DNA of 64,000 nt from Pseudomonas lini (GCF_964063345.1 NZ_OZ061318.1:1674001-1738000), one strand, 5' to 3'; shown: positions 25,677 through 35,027, numbered from the stretch's first letter. The notes: generated by a model from the letters alone, not told the origin. Numbers and translations are program-made.

Positions 25677-26471
25677 TCATCGCAACCGCCCGTACCCCAG
25701 CGCTTCGGCCTCCTGCTGATAATCGAGAATGACTTGATAGTCGCTTTCGGTGGCCGGCAGCACTTCTTGCAGCCCGAGGATTTGCGCGACATCGGGCAAC
25801 TCACGCAATGACGTGTTCATCACCCGTCGAAGCTGTTCAGCCTGCTCATCGGTGGTACCAGCGGCTGCGATGTAGGGCAACGTCGGGCTGAACGCCGTAC
25901 GTGCCAACACCCGCAGGCCTTCGACCTCCGCCTGCGCATATTGCGCGAGATAGGCGAAGGTCACGCTGTCGATGGCGGCCAGGTCCGCCAGGTCATCACG
26001 CAACCAACGCAGGCTTTCGCGGTGGCTGCCGCTGATGGCGACGGTTGCCAAAAACTCCCCATCGCGCTGCAACGGTGCCAATCGATGGCGCAACAGGTTC
26101 ATGCCACTGTTGGAGTCTTCACCGTTGATCACACAGCGACTGCCGCGCAAGGCTGACAAGGTTCTTCGAGGATCATCGGCGCGTGTCAGTAACAGGCTGC
26201 AATGGTTACCGCCGTTGCTATCCGGAAGTTCGTAACGAGGACGACCGATAACCCGAACTTTACCGCGCAGTTGCGTCATCAGCGGATAGCCGCAGGTCTG
26301 GGCCAGCAATAGGTGCGGGGACAGCCAAAGGTCCATCAGCGACAGCCCTTCGGCACTCAAACGGGCATGACCCAAGTGTTCAAGGATGCGCGAGAGCCAG
26401 CGCTCACTCGCCGCGCGGATCGGCTCGGGGGCGACGTACATCAGTAATTTCGCGAGGTGTTGAGTCATCAA
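25677..26471 (-). CDS. PhnD-like phosphate/phosphonate-binding-fold protein without signal peptide
   Basis: 264 residues. The fold signature is that of PhnD/TauA-like type 2 binding proteins: CGYPLMTQLRGKVRVIG, LRGSRCVINGEDSNSGMNLLRHRL, SGSHRESLRWLRDDLADLAAIDSVTF. No N-terminal signal peptide or membrane helix is seen, so it is either cytosolic or a sensor-type protein. No transporter genes lie next to it. The neighbouring desaturase on the same strand is 74 nt upstream, separated by a small REP-like hairpin. The ligand is unknown. Confidence 0.75.
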   Translation of the reverse strand: MMTQHLAKLLMYVAPEPIRAASERWLSRILEHLGHARLSAEGLSLMDLWLSPHLLLAQTCGYPLMTQLRGKVRVIGRPRYELPDSNGGNHCSLLLTRADDPRRTLSALRGSRCVINGEDSNSGMNLLRHRLAPLQRDGEFLATVAISGSHRESLRWLRDDLADLAAIDSVTFAYLAQYAQAEVEGLRVLARTAFSPTLPYIAAAGTTDEQAEQLRRVMNTSLRELPDVAQILGLQEVLPATESDYQVILDYQQEAEALGYGRLR

Positions 26472-26490
26472 AATCTTCCAGACAACAAGT

Positions 26491-26529
26491 AACCCTGTGG
26501 GATCGCCGCACCGCCGCTCCCACAGGGTT
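26491..26529. repeat. mini-hairpin of REP origin
   Basis: AACCCTGTGGG and CCCACAGGGTT enclose ATCGCCGCACCGCCGCT. The interior is the same GATCGCCGCACC sequence found inserted in other REPs of this window, so this looks like a collapsed modified REPIN. Confidence 0.75.
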
Positions 26530-26545
26530 CAATGGTGACCATGCA

Positions 26546-27487
26546 TCAACTAAACGGATGCCGCGGACTGTCGATGGCCTTCACCCCATACTGACGCACC
26601 AACTGAGCATAACCCTGCACCACAAACCCGCCACTGCGCGCCAGCCATTGCTCGCGACGAGCGTGATAGACCCGTGGCAAGTCGTACCAGGACAGGCCCG
26701 GCAAGTCGTGATGCACCAGGTGCAGGTTGAGGTTCAGGAACAGCCAGCGCCACGGCCATGCAGCTTCGTTGATGACGGTGCGTTGCTCGGGTTGCACGTG
26801 GGGACGGTGTTCATAGTAGGAGCGGATCATCGCAATCGACAGCGCCGGCACGCTGATCAGCAACAGGTAATGCCAGACTGGCAACGCGCTGTAGCGCGCG
26901 ATGAACGTCAGCATCAACAGCGTCAGCGCGCCGTGGGTCAGCCACATCAACCAGGCTTGGCGCTCACCCGTTTTTAGCCGTTGCAGCTCTTCCCGGGCCA
27001 GCGCCAGCAAGGCCAGTGGCGCACCGAGGACAAAGCGCCCGAACACGGTTTTGTTCAGCCAGTGCAGGCTCTGTTCGAACAACGAACTACGTTGCCACTG
27101 TTCAGCGCTCAGGTAACGGCTTTCCGGATCGCGACCGGGGAGGGTCAGGTCCTCGTCGCGGTGATGCCGCAAATGACTGTCGCGGTACAGGGTGTAGGGA
27201 TACCAGACCGCGAATGGCGCATAGCCGAGGGCTTTGTTCAGCGTTTGCCAACGGGTGGGATGGCCGTGCAGCAATTCGTGCTGCACCGACAACCACAAAA
27301 CCAACAGTGGAATCAGCAACAACGTGCTCCACCACAAACCCAATCGGTCACTGCCCAGAACAATGGTGAACCAGCCGACGTATACGCCGACCAACAGCAG
27401 CCAGGTCGGCCACTCGGTGCGAGCGGTCAGGCGTTGGCGCAGGGTTTCGATTTCTTCACGATGGACAGCGTCAAAGTAATGGGGCAT
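26546..27487 (-). CDS. membrane fatty acid desaturase
   Basis: 313 residues, with membrane segments near residues 28-70, 150-170 and 185-220. The di-iron histidine boxes are present: HELLHGH (70-76), HLRHH (105-109) and HLVHH (256-260). It would introduce a double bond into an acyl chain of membrane lipid or acyl-CoA, using O2. A role in membrane fluidity is the usual expectation; regiospecificity cannot be read. Confidence 0.88.
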   Translation of the reverse strand: MPHYFDAVHREEIETLRQRLTARTEWPTWLLLVGVYVGWFTIVLGSDRLGLWWSTLLLIPLLVLWLSVQHELLHGHPTRWQTLNKALGYAPFAVWYPYTLYRDSHLRHHRDEDLTLPGRDPESRYLSAEQWQRSSLFEQSLHWLNKTVFGRFVLGAPLALLALAREELQRLKTGERQAWLMWLTHGALTLLMLTFIARYSALPVWHYLLLISVPALSIAMIRSYYEHRPHVQPEQRTVINEAAWPWRWLFLNLNLHLVHHDLPGLSWYDLPRVYHARREQWLARSGGFVVQGYAQLVRQYGVKAIDSPRHPFS

Positions 27488-27580
27488 GGCTTTGCTCAGA
27501 ATGGGAACCTATCCCTCTCTGTGCAACGGCACCGGGGTTTCTTGCAGATTGTCTGGTTATTTCGATAGACGTAAAAAGCA

Positions 27581-27602
27581 GGAGCCCGAGGACTCGGGCT
27601 CC
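27581..27602 (-). terminator. hairpin terminator of the 36-aa gene
   Basis: GGAGCCCGAG and CTCGGGCTCC pair perfectly around a 2-nt loop, followed on the minus strand by TGCTTTTT. Confidence 0.85.
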
Positions 27603-27614
27603 GTTGACGCGGGA

Positions 27615-27725
27615 TCAGTGACCGAACACACCCACCTTCTTGGCCTTCTTGTCCGAACGTTTTTCATCGGCGGTTTTCGCCGGCTTCTTCTTTGCCGCTT
27701 TCTTTGAATCCATGCCTTTGGACAT
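27615..27725 (-). CDS. small lysine-rich protein (36 aa)
   Basis: MSKGMDSKKAAKKKPAKTAD then EKRSDKKAKKVGVFGH. Nearly half the residues are Lys, Ala or Arg. GTGGAG lies about 9 nt before the chosen ATG (27725); in-frame ATGs further upstream lack such a site. A strong terminator follows the stop. Function is unknown; it has the character of a nucleic-acid-binding or stress peptide. The ribosome site and terminator together make it a real gene. Confidence 0.68.
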   Translation of the reverse strand: MSKGMDSKKAAKKKPAKTADEKRSDKKAKKVGVFGH

Positions 27726-27827
27726 GATACGTACTCCACTCATAGGGGATGTGAGATCAGGTATACACCTATCCCTGAGCCGGCGTTCTTTTATAATCAC
27801 CCGCTTTGCACACTGACAGTCCAGGCC

Positions 27828-28247
27828 ATGCCCAACACCCAGTACACCTTGCTCGACGAGCCGCTATGGCCGTTGATGAACAAATTTTACCGCGCCCACC
27901 AATCGTCGATGAAAGCTGTCCGCGACGCTCGGCTGTGGGTGGCAAAACGCGATGAAATCATTGCGGCGTTATGTTTGCGGCCAGTGGCCGGCGGGCATTG
28001 GCTGACCGGGCTGTTCGTCGACCCGCGCTGTCGCGAGCAAGGGATCGCCGCGACGTTGATCGCCCACGCTGTCAAGCATCTCGAAGAGCCGGTCTGGCTG
28101 TTCTGTCATCCGGATTTACGTGGCTTTTATGAGCATCGCGGCTTTACGTTCGACCCGCCCCTGCCCTACGCGATGGCTGAACGGTTGAGCCGTTATGCGC
28201 GCAGCAAACCGATGATTGCCATGGGGCTGGAACCGCGTGCGGCCTGA
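27828..28247 (+). CDS. GNAT-family N-acetyltransferase
   Basis: 139 residues. The acetyl-CoA loop is LFVDPRCREQGIAATLIAHAV (Q/R-x-x-G-I-A), followed by WLFCHPDLRGFYEHRGFTF, the usual C-terminal beta-bulge region. It is a small, single-domain enzyme with unknown substrate. It ends just before a REPIN that separates it from the convergent def gene. Confidence 0.82.
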   Translation: MPNTQYTLLDEPLWPLMNKFYRAHQSSMKAVRDARLWVAKRDEIIAALCLRPVAGGHWLTGLFVDPRCREQGIAATLIAHAVKHLEEPVWLFCHPDLRGFYEHRGFTFDPPLPYAMAERLSRYARSKPMIAMGLEPRAA

Positions 28248-28259
28248 ACAGTGGAGATA

Positions 28260-28353
28260 CCTGTGGGAGCGGGCTTGCCCGCGATGAGGCCGGCACATTC
28301 AACATGAATGTTGTCAGACAGATTGCTATCGCGGGCAAGCCCGCTCCCACAGG
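28260..28353. repeat. REPIN, GTGGGAGCGGGCTTGCCCGC type
   Basis: Full-length inverted arms (CCTGTGGGAGCGGGCTTGCC and complement) between the convergent GNAT and def genes. Confidence 0.9.
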
Positions 28354-28372
28354 TTCGGCGGTGTCTGACAGG

Positions 28373-28912
28373 TTAATCGTCCGCCGCTGGATCGAGATCC
28401 GGGAACATCACCTCGGTAAACCCGAACTTACTGAAATCACTGATACGCGACGGGTATAAACGGCCGATCAGGTGATCGCATTCATGCTGCACCACCCGCG
28501 CGTGAAATCCCGAGGCGATGCGCACGATCGGCTCGCCCTTGGGATCGAAACCTTCATAGCGAATCTGCTGATAACGATCCACCGCCCCGCGCAGGCCCGG
28601 CACCGACAGGCAGCCTTCGAAACCCTCTTCGAGGGTCGGGCTCAATGGCGTGATCAACGGATTGATCAGAATCGTCTGCGGCACCGCTTCGGCGTCCGGA
28701 TAGCGTTCGCTGTGTTCAAAACCAAAGATCACCAGTTGCAGGTCGACACCGATCTGCGGCGCAGCCAGGCCAACCCCGCCGACGCTTTCCATGGTCTGGA
28801 ACATGTCGTCGATCAGCTGCCACAACTCTGGGCTGTCGAACATTTCTGCCGGCACCGGTGGGGCAATACGCAGCAGGCGCTCATCGCCCATTTTCAGAAT
28901 TTCACGGATCAT
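28373..28912 (-). CDS. def: peptide deformylase
   Basis: 179 residues. All three catalytic motifs are present: GVGLAAPQ (46-53), EGCLS (99-103, metal ligand Cys101) and QHECDH (142-147, ligands His143 and His147, catalytic Glu144). It removes the formyl group from nascent proteins. The gene is not next to fmt, the usual place of the housekeeping copy, so it is probably a second deformylase. Its start overlaps the stop of the YihY gene (ATGA). Confidence 0.93.
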   Translation of the reverse strand: MIREILKMGDERLLRIAPPVPAEMFDSPELWQLIDDMFQTMESVGGVGLAAPQIGVDLQLVIFGFEHSERYPDAEAVPQTILINPLITPLSPTLEEGFEGCLSVPGLRGAVDRYQQIRYEGFDPKGEPIVRIASGFHARVVQHECDHLIGRLYPSRISDFSKFGFTEVMFPDLDPAADD

Positions 28913-29853
28913 TTTATGGCTTCGTCAGTGGTCGGCTTGATTGAGTGGTCCCGTCCCAGTCCCGAAACGTGGTGTTTGGGTTCTTCGGGCACGTTTTCGC
29001 CGTGTTTCTTGTTTTCGGATGACATGTGCTCGATCACCGCGTTCATTTCCGCGCCGAGCAACAACACTGCGGCGGAAATATAGAAGTACAGCAGCAACAC
29101 GATGATCGCGCCGATACTGCCATACATGGCGTTGTAGTTGGCGAAGGTTTTGACGTAGAGACCGAAGCCCAGCGAAGCGATGATCCAGACCACCACGGAC
29201 AACACCGCACCCGGGGTGATAAAGCGAAACTCTTGTTTGACGTCGGGCATGACGTAGTAAATCAGCGCCACCGCCATCATCAGCAGAATCACCACCACCG
29301 GCCAGCGAACGATGGTCCAGACAGTCACGATGAAATCTTCAAGGCCGACTTGCGCGGCGATCCAGCCCATCACCTGCGGCCCGAGTACCATCAGCGCGGC
29401 GGCCATCAGCAACATGCCGGCGATGCCGATGGTGTAGAAAATCGACAGCGGAAAGCGTTTCCAGACTGGACGACGTTCGACCACGTCGTACGCGGCATTC
29501 ATCGCGCTCATCATTAGCCGCACACCGGCGGATGCGGTCCACAGGGCGATCACGATACCTACCGACAGCAGCCCCCCTTTGGATTGCTGGAGCTGGTCGA
29601 TCACCGGGTTCACCTGCTCCAGCGCCTGGGGCGGCAAAACCAGTTCTGATTGCAGGCGCAGCCAGGAGAAGAAGTCCGGCAAATGCAGGAAGCCAATCAG
29701 GGCGATCAGGAACAGGATGAAAGGGAACAGCGAGAACAGCATTTGATAGGCCAGTGCCGAGGCATAGGTCGACATCTCGTCGTCGACGAACTCGGTGACC
29801 GTGCGCATCATCACCCGATGCAGGGGCAAACCTTTCATGGTCGGAAAAAACAT
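28909..29853 (-). CDS. YihY/BrkB-family inner-membrane protein
   Basis: 314 residues from [19 protein letters not shown] after AAAGGAGACGCTA. Six hydrophobic segments and the conserved [39 protein letters not shown] and [30 protein letters not shown] blocks define the family (older name RNase BN is not supported). The transport or envelope role is not established. It is co-transcribed with def, overlapping by 4 nt. Confidence 0.87.
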   Translation of the reverse strand: MFFPTMKGLPLHRVMMRTVTEFVDDEMSTYASALAYQMLFSLFPFILFLIALIGFLHLPDFFSWLRLQSELVLPPQALEQVNPVIDQLQQSKGGLLSVGIVIALWTASAGVRLMMSAMNAAYDVVERRPVWKRFPLSIFYTIGIAGMLLMAAALMVLGPQVMGWIAAQVGLEDFIVTVWTIVRWPVVVILLMMAVALIYYVMPDVKQEFRFITPGAVLSVVVWIIASLGFGLYVKTFANYNAMYGSIGAIIVLLLYFYISAAVLLLGAEMNAVIEHMSSENKKHGENVPEEPKHHVSGLGRDHSIKPTTDEAIK

Positions 29854-29973
29854 TAGCGTCTCCTTTCGCCGCAAAAAGGTTGAAGTCATGGCGACTCAAG
29901 GGCCGTTTTCTACAACAAAGTAGCCTACTTGGCGACTTTGAAACAATTTCCTTACTCAAGTTCAAGCTGACAC

Positions 29974-30003
29974 AGAAACGGCCATCCGTGGATGGCCGTT
30001 TCT
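29974..30003. terminator. hairpin downstream of csbD
   Basis: AGAAACGGCCATCC and GGATGGCCGTTTCT are perfect complements with a 2-nt loop. It lies about 20 nt beyond the csbD stop codon and can also shield the YihY promoter side. Confidence 0.8.
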
Positions 30004-30023
30004 ATTACTCGTCAAAGTCCGGA

Positions 30024-30215
30024 TTACGCCTTGTCGATGCCTTTTTTAAGAGCATCCTTGGCTTTGCCGATCGCTTGCTGGGTTTCGCCTTTCCTCTCCT
30101 GCGCCACGCCTTCGGAGCGCAGTCTTTCGTTGCCGGTGGCCTTGCCGACGCCTTGCTTGACGTTGCCGGCCGCTTCGTTTGCCATACCTTTAACTTTATC
30201 GCCGGTGCTGCTCAT
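30024..30215 (-). CDS. CsbD-family stress protein
   Basis: 63 residues: MSSTGDKVKGMANEAAGNVK, QGVGKATGN and AQERKGETQQAIGKAKD are the repeated K-G-x-A/x-Q patterns of CsbD proteins, which are hydrophilic and general-stress induced in many bacteria. AGGAGAAATGCC precedes the ATG. Biochemical function is unknown. It has its own perfect hairpin terminator. Confidence 0.88.
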   Translation of the reverse strand: MSSTGDKVKGMANEAAGNVKQGVGKATGNERLRSEGVAQERKGETQQAIGKAKDALKKGIDKA

Positions 30216-30406
30216 GGCATTTCTCCTGTGAACATTTCAACGGGGAAAATGGTTACACAAGGGTTGACCGGGGGCCTTTACGCGGAGTTTCATTTATTTA
30301 TTAACCGGACATTTCGCAGATCAGGCTTTATGTTTACAGGCTTTGCCCCGAGAATGCGCAACGTATTCAGGCCATGGCGCTGAAGATCCAATCCCGTAGG
30401 AACGTT

Positions 30407-30784
30407 ATGAAACTCGATAAAAAACTGGCCATTGCCCGCAGAAATCAGGAACTCGGCGGTGCAGTGCTTGGCGTCAACAACTGCCATTTCACCGAATTGA
30501 ACCGCAACCGCAATATCTTCTGGTTCGATATTCCGGTCGCGCGCCTGGCCGTTGGTCAGTACGAATGGATTCACTTGCTGATGCACACCCCGGATACCGA
30601 CGAACTGCTGCACCTGAAAGTGCCGACGGTGTTCCTGCGCGAGAAACTCGAAGGCCTGGTGGTGCGCAACCAAGGCAAGCGCAAGGCAGCCCTGAGCCTG
30701 GAACTGAGCGCCGACAAGGACTCCTACCTGCAGGACATGCGCCCGGCAGGTACCAACGTTGATTTCGCGCAGTTCCGGCAGTAA
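30407..30784 (+). CDS. conserved protein of unknown function (125 aa)
   Basis: Starts at MKLDKKLAIARRNQELGGAV after TAGGAACGTT; an in-frame ATG at 30374 has no ribosome site. The protein is cytosolic with no signal peptide, a mixed alpha/beta pattern (IFWFDIPVARLAVGQYEWIHLLM, VPTVFLREKLEGLVVRNQGKRKAALSLEL) and no catalytic motif I recognise. It stands alone between csbD (divergent) and a REPIN. Coding-quality codon use and a proper ribosome site support it as real. Confidence 0.65.
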   Translation: MKLDKKLAIARRNQELGGAVLGVNNCHFTELNRNRNIFWFDIPVARLAVGQYEWIHLLMHTPDTDELLHLKVPTVFLREKLEGLVVRNQGKRKAALSLELSADKDSYLQDMRPAGTNVDFAQFRQ

Positions 30785-30807
30785 CCACCCGTCTGTACTG
30801 AGAACTA

Positions 30808-30931
30808 TTGTGGCGAGGGAGCTTGCTCCCGCTGGGGTGCGCAGCGCCCCCAAATCAGGCACCTCGATTCACCTGATGACAGCGTTTACGACTGCTGCGC
30901 AGCCGAACGGGAGCAAGCTCCCTCGCCACAA
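30808..30931. repeat. REPIN, TGTGGCGAGGGAGCTTGCTC type, copy 1
   Basis: Inverted arms of about 24 nt and an interior with GCTGCGCAGC motifs. Its reverse complement is nearly identical to the element at 36538-36668 over the whole length, so the two are inverted copies flanking the fadD-phaJ block. Confidence 0.9.
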
Positions 30932-30956
30932 AAGCGCTCTTGATACCTCTTTAAAC

Positions 30957-30985
30957 AAAAAGCCCCGCATCTGCGGGGCTTTTTG
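30957..30985. terminator. rho-independent terminator of fadD1
   Basis: AAAAAGCCCCGCA, TC loop, TGCGGGGCTTTTTG. A strong symmetrical hairpin a few nt beyond the fadD1 stop. Confidence 0.92.
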
Positions 30986-30990
30986 TTTGA

Positions 30991-32691
30991 CTAGGCGCTG
31001 ACTTTCTTCACGCCCAGTTTCTTCAGCTCTTCGTCGCGCAGTTCGCGTCGCAGGATCTTGCCGACGTTGGTGGTCGGCAGCGCGTCGCGGAACTCCACGG
31101 CTTTGGGCACTTTGTAGCCGGTGACGTTGGCGCGCATGTGCTCCATCACCTGCTCCTTGGTCAGGGTCACGCCCGGTTTGGCGACGATGAAAATCTTGAT
31201 CGCCTCCCCCGACTTCTCGTCCGGCACTCCGATGGCCGCGCATTGCAGCACGCCCGGCAGGGTCGTCAGCACGTCTTCAAGCTCATTGGGGTACACGTTG
31301 AAACCGGAGACCAGGATCATGTCTTTCTTGCGATCGACAATGCGCATGTAACCGTCAGGCTGGATCAGCGCGATGTCACCGGTCTTCAACCAGCCTTCGC
31401 TGTCGAGTATTTCATCGGTGGCGTCCTGACGCTGCCAGTAGCCCTTCATGACTTGCGGACCTTTCACACACAGTTCACCGATGGCGCCCAACGGCTGTTC
31501 AACACCGGCATCGTCGATGACTTTGCACAGAGTCGAAGGCACTGGAATACCAATGGTGCCGATCTGGATGTTCTGGCTCGGGTTCACCGTAGCCACCGGG
31601 CTGGTTTCGGTCATGCCGTAACCTTCGCAGATCGGGCAACCGGTGACCGCTTTCCAGCGTTCGGCCGCAGCCAGTTGCAAGGCCATGCCGCCGGACAAGG
31701 TGATTTTCAGACTGGAGAAATCCAGCTTGCGGAACGCTTCGTTATTGCACAGCGCAACGAACAGCGTGTTAAGGCCGACGAAACCGCTGAACTTCCACTT
31801 CGACAGTTCCTTGACCATCGCCGTCAGGTCGCGCGGGTTGCTGATCAGGATGTTGTGGTTGCCGATCAGCATCATCGCCATGCAATGAAAGGTGAACGCA
31901 TAGATGTGGTACAGCGGCAGCGGGGTGATCAGGATTTCGCAACCTTCGTTGAGGTTGGAGCCCATCAGCGCCTTGCACTGCAGCATGTTCGCCACCAGAT
32001 TGCGGTGGGTCAGCATCGCGCCCTTGGCCACGCCGGTGGTGCCGCCGGTGTATTGCAGCACGGCAACGTCGCTGCTGGCCGGGTTGGCTTCAGCCACTGG
32101 CTGGCCATGGCCCTTGCTCAGCACGTCATTGAATTTGATGGCCTTGGGCAAGTGATACGCCGGGACCATCTTCTTCACGTACTTGATGACACTGTTGACC
32201 AGCAGGCGCTTGAGCGGCGGCAGCAGGTCGGCCACTTCAGTGACGATTACGTGCTTGACGCCGGTTTTCGGCACCACGGTCTCGGCCAGATGCGCCATGT
32301 TGGCCAGGCAGACCAGGGCTTTGGCACCGGAGTCGTTGAATTGGTGTTCCATTTCCCGCGCGGTGTACAGCGGGTTGGTATTGACCACGATCAGCCCGGC
32401 GCGGATCGCACCGAAAACGGCGACCGGGTACTGCAACACGTTGGGCAATTGCACGGCGATTCGATCGCCTGGCTGCAAATCGGTATGCTGTTGCAGGTAA
32501 GCAGCAAAGGCACCCGACAACTCGTACAGTTCACCGTAGGTGATTGTCTTGCCCAGGTTGCTGAATGCCGGTTTGTCAGCGAAGCGTTGGCAGGATTGCT
32601 TCAACACTGCCTGAATATTCGGATACTCGTCTGGATTGATCTCGGCAGCAATTCCAGCTGGGTACTTATCCTTCCAAAAGTCTTCGATCAT
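30991..32691 (-). CDS. fadD1: long-chain fatty acid-CoA ligase
   Basis: 566 residues. ATP/AMP motif YTGGTTGVAKGAMLTHRNLV, the EGYGMTETSPV motif and the FACS signature GWLKTGDIALIQPDGYMRIVDRKKDMI are complete. Activates fatty acids to acyl-CoA at the inner membrane during uptake, feeding beta-oxidation. A paralogue (fadD2) lies 380 nt upstream on the same strand, the tandem order seen in P. aeruginosa. GAGGAGTGGGCTTCC precedes the ATG. Confidence 0.92.
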   Translation of the reverse strand: MIEDFWKDKYPAGIAAEINPDEYPNIQAVLKQSCQRFADKPAFSNLGKTITYGELYELSGAFAAYLQQHTDLQPGDRIAVQLPNVLQYPVAVFGAIRAGLIVVNTNPLYTAREMEHQFNDSGAKALVCLANMAHLAETVVPKTGVKHVIVTEVADLLPPLKRLLVNSVIKYVKKMVPAYHLPKAIKFNDVLSKGHGQPVAEANPASSDVAVLQYTGGTTGVAKGAMLTHRNLVANMLQCKALMGSNLNEGCEILITPLPLYHIYAFTFHCMAMMLIGNHNILISNPRDLTAMVKELSKWKFSGFVGLNTLFVALCNNEAFRKLDFSSLKITLSGGMALQLAAAERWKAVTGCPICEGYGMTETSPVATVNPSQNIQIGTIGIPVPSTLCKVIDDAGVEQPLGAIGELCVKGPQVMKGYWQRQDATDEILDSEGWLKTGDIALIQPDGYMRIVDRKKDMILVSGFNVYPNELEDVLTTLPGVLQCAAIGVPDEKSGEAIKIFIVAKPGVTLTKEQVMEHMRANVTGYKVPKAVEFRDALPTTNVGKILRRELRDEELKKLGVKKVSA

Positions 32692-33071
32692 GGAAGCCCA
32701 CTCCTCAGCAACGCGAATTCAAATACCGCATTTGATGCGATTATTATTGATGTTTGATTATTGGTGAGTCTGGCTTTTACAAGGCCGAGAAGTCACAAAA
32801 CGCGCCGAGAGTAGCAGCTTTGCCAAGGGCCGACTAGAGCCTAAAACAGCCTTCACGGTCACTTTAATGACTCAAGACAAACAAACGGTCATTTTAGAGC
32901 AAAAATTCTATAAGACCTTGGAAGCCCCGTATTTTGGACCTCTTCCCTCAAAAGCATCGCGGGCAAGCCCGCTCCCACAAGGTCCGCGTCGTACACATTC
33001 TTTGTGCACAACACTAAACCTGTGGGAGCGTGGCTTGCCCGCGAACCGTGCGAAGCGCGGCCATTCAACGA
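32692..33071. other. 380-bp gap between fadD2 and fadD1
   Basis: No gene. It contains an AT-rich stretch just upstream of fadD1 (TGATTATTATTGATGTTTGA on one strand) that probably holds its own promoter, and a REPIN at 32956-33045. A REPIN plus a promoter-like region argues that fadD1 is not simply read through from fadD2. Confidence 0.55.
32956..33045. repeat. REPIN, GTGGGAGCGGGCTTGCCCGC type
   Basis: Inverted arms between fadD2 and fadD1. The two arms differ at the hairpin (GCGGGCTTGC against GCGTGGCTTGC). Confidence 0.85.
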
Positions 33072-34760
33072 TCAGGCGATCTCACGCAACTCCCGCCGCA
33101 GAATCTTGCCCACCGGCGTCATCGGCAACGACTCACGCAAGACGATGTGCTTGGGTACTTTGTACGCCGTGAAGTTTTCTTTGCAGTACGCCTTCAACTC
33201 TTCAAGGCTGACTCCGGATTCACGGGCCACCACAAACAACTTCACCGCCTCCCCCGAACGCTCGTCCGGCACGCCGATCACCGCGCAGTTGGCGACTTTC
33301 GGGTGGGCCATCACCACGTCTTCGATCTCGTTGGGGTACACGTTGAAGCCCGAAACGATGATCATGTCTTTTTTACGATCGACGATGCGCACGAAACCGT
33401 CCGGGTCGATCACCGCGATGTCGCCCGACTTGAACCAGCCGTCGGCGTCCAGCACTTCGGCGGTGGCTTCGGGCTTCTGCCAGTAGCCCTTCATGATCTG
33501 CGGGCCCTTGATGCACAGTTCGCCACGCTCGCCCAGCGGCTGCTCGACGCCTTCATCGTTGATCACTTTCAGGGTGGTGCCCGGCACTGGCAGGCCGACC
33601 GTGCCGATGCGCGACTTGTCGCCGTAAGGGTTGGTACAGGCCACTGGCGAGGTTTCGGTCAGGCCGTAACCTTCAGTGATCCGGCAACCGGTGAGCTGTT
33701 CCCAGCGCTCGGCCGTGGCCTTGACCAGCGCCGTGCCACCAGAGTTGGTGAGTTTGAGGCTGGAGAAATCCAGGGTCTTGAAGTCGGGATGATCCATCAG
33801 CGCGACGAACAGCGTGTTGAGCCCCAGCAGCATCGAGAACCGCCAGTTCTTCAGTTCCTTGATGAAGGCGCCAATGTCCCGTGGATTGGTGATCAGCACG
33901 TTGTGGTTGCCGGTCACCATCATGCACATGCAGTTCGCCGTGAATGCATAGATATGGTAAAGCGGCAGCGGCGCGATCATCACTTCCTGGCCCTCGCGCA
34001 GCAGCGGCTGACCGTCAGCGCCGAATTGTCCCAGACAGGCCCGCGCCTGTTGCATGTTTGCCACCAGGTTGCCGTGAGTCAACATGGCGCCCTTGGCCAG
34101 CCCGGTGGTGCCGCCGGTGTATTGCAGCACAGCAATGTCGTCGAGGCCGACGTTCAGCGGTTTGATGCCCAGACCTCGACCCAGACGCAGCGCGCTCTTG
34201 AAGGAAATCGCCTGCGGCAAGGAATAGTCCGGGACCATCTTCTTGACTTTGCTCACCAGGGTATTGACCAGCCAGCCCTTGGCGGTGGGCATCAAGTCGC
34301 CCATCTTCGCTTCGATCAGGTACTGAATGTCGGTGTCGGGCAGCACTTCCTGGACCTTCTGTCCGAACACGTTCAGATAGACCAGCGCCCGGGCACCGGA
34401 GTCCTTGAACTGATGACGCATCTCCCGCGCGGTGTACAAGGGGTTGGTATTGACCACGATCAGCCCGGCGCGCAAGGCACCGAACACGGCAATCGGGTAA
34501 TGCAGGACGTTGGGCATCTGCACCGCAATGCGATCCCCCGGCACCAGGTCGGTGTGGGCTTGCAGGTACCCGGCAAACGCGGCGCTGTAGCGTTCCAGTT
34601 CGGCGTAGGTCAGGGTCACGCCCATGTTGCTGAACGCCGGGCGGTCGGCAAATTTCTTGCAGGAACGCTCGAACACCTCGATCACCGACTTATAGGCCCC
34701 AAGATCAATATCCAGGGGCACGCCGGCCGGGCGTTTGTCATTCCAGAAATCAGGTTGCAT
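33072..34760 (-). CDS. fadD2: long-chain fatty acid-CoA ligase
   Basis: 562 residues from MQPDFWNDKRPAGVPLDIDL, preceded by AGAGGACAAAAATA; an upstream ATG (34787) is less well placed. The AMP-binding motif YTGGTTGLAKGAMLTHGNL and the FACS signature GWFKSGDIAVIDPDGFVRIVDRKKDMI are intact. It is a paralogue of fadD1, and the pair may split chain-length range or induction. Divergent from the hydrolase-phaJ1 genes with 267 nt between starts. Confidence 0.92.
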   Translation of the reverse strand: MQPDFWNDKRPAGVPLDIDLGAYKSVIEVFERSCKKFADRPAFSNMGVTLTYAELERYSAAFAGYLQAHTDLVPGDRIAVQMPNVLHYPIAVFGALRAGLIVVNTNPLYTAREMRHQFKDSGARALVYLNVFGQKVQEVLPDTDIQYLIEAKMGDLMPTAKGWLVNTLVSKVKKMVPDYSLPQAISFKSALRLGRGLGIKPLNVGLDDIAVLQYTGGTTGLAKGAMLTHGNLVANMQQARACLGQFGADGQPLLREGQEVMIAPLPLYHIYAFTANCMCMMVTGNHNVLITNPRDIGAFIKELKNWRFSMLLGLNTLFVALMDHPDFKTLDFSSLKLTNSGGTALVKATAERWEQLTGCRITEGYGLTETSPVACTNPYGDKSRIGTVGLPVPGTTLKVINDEGVEQPLGERGELCIKGPQIMKGYWQKPEATAEVLDADGWFKSGDIAVIDPDGFVRIVDRKKDMIIVSGFNVYPNEIEDVVMAHPKVANCAVIGVPDERSGEAVKLFVVARESGVSLEELKAYCKENFTAYKVPKHIVLRESLPMTPVGKILRRELREIA

Positions 34761-35027
34761 TATTTTTGTCCTCTTTACCTGAGCCATCCGGGGCCGCTTT
34801 TCTGTTCTTCTCTCTCATTCCATAAAAAGCAGGAAGCGAAAAACGGTGCTTCTCGGACACTAGCAGCTATGGTGATTCAGGCAAATATGCGCACGGGCGT
34901 CATAGATCGCGTGAATCTTGCTGCCCCGCCGTGGCCTGATCAGACGGTCGGCGACGGATGCGCTATACAATGCATCGAGGCTGTTTCCCACCCGGCAGCC
35001 CTGCTTGCCCAACGCAAAGGAATCGCC

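Noticed and set aside
31138..32757. Long plus-strand open frame antisense to fadD1
   Set aside because: Low-complexity His/Gln/Arg/Val-rich translation without family motifs; fadD1 on the other strand is certain.
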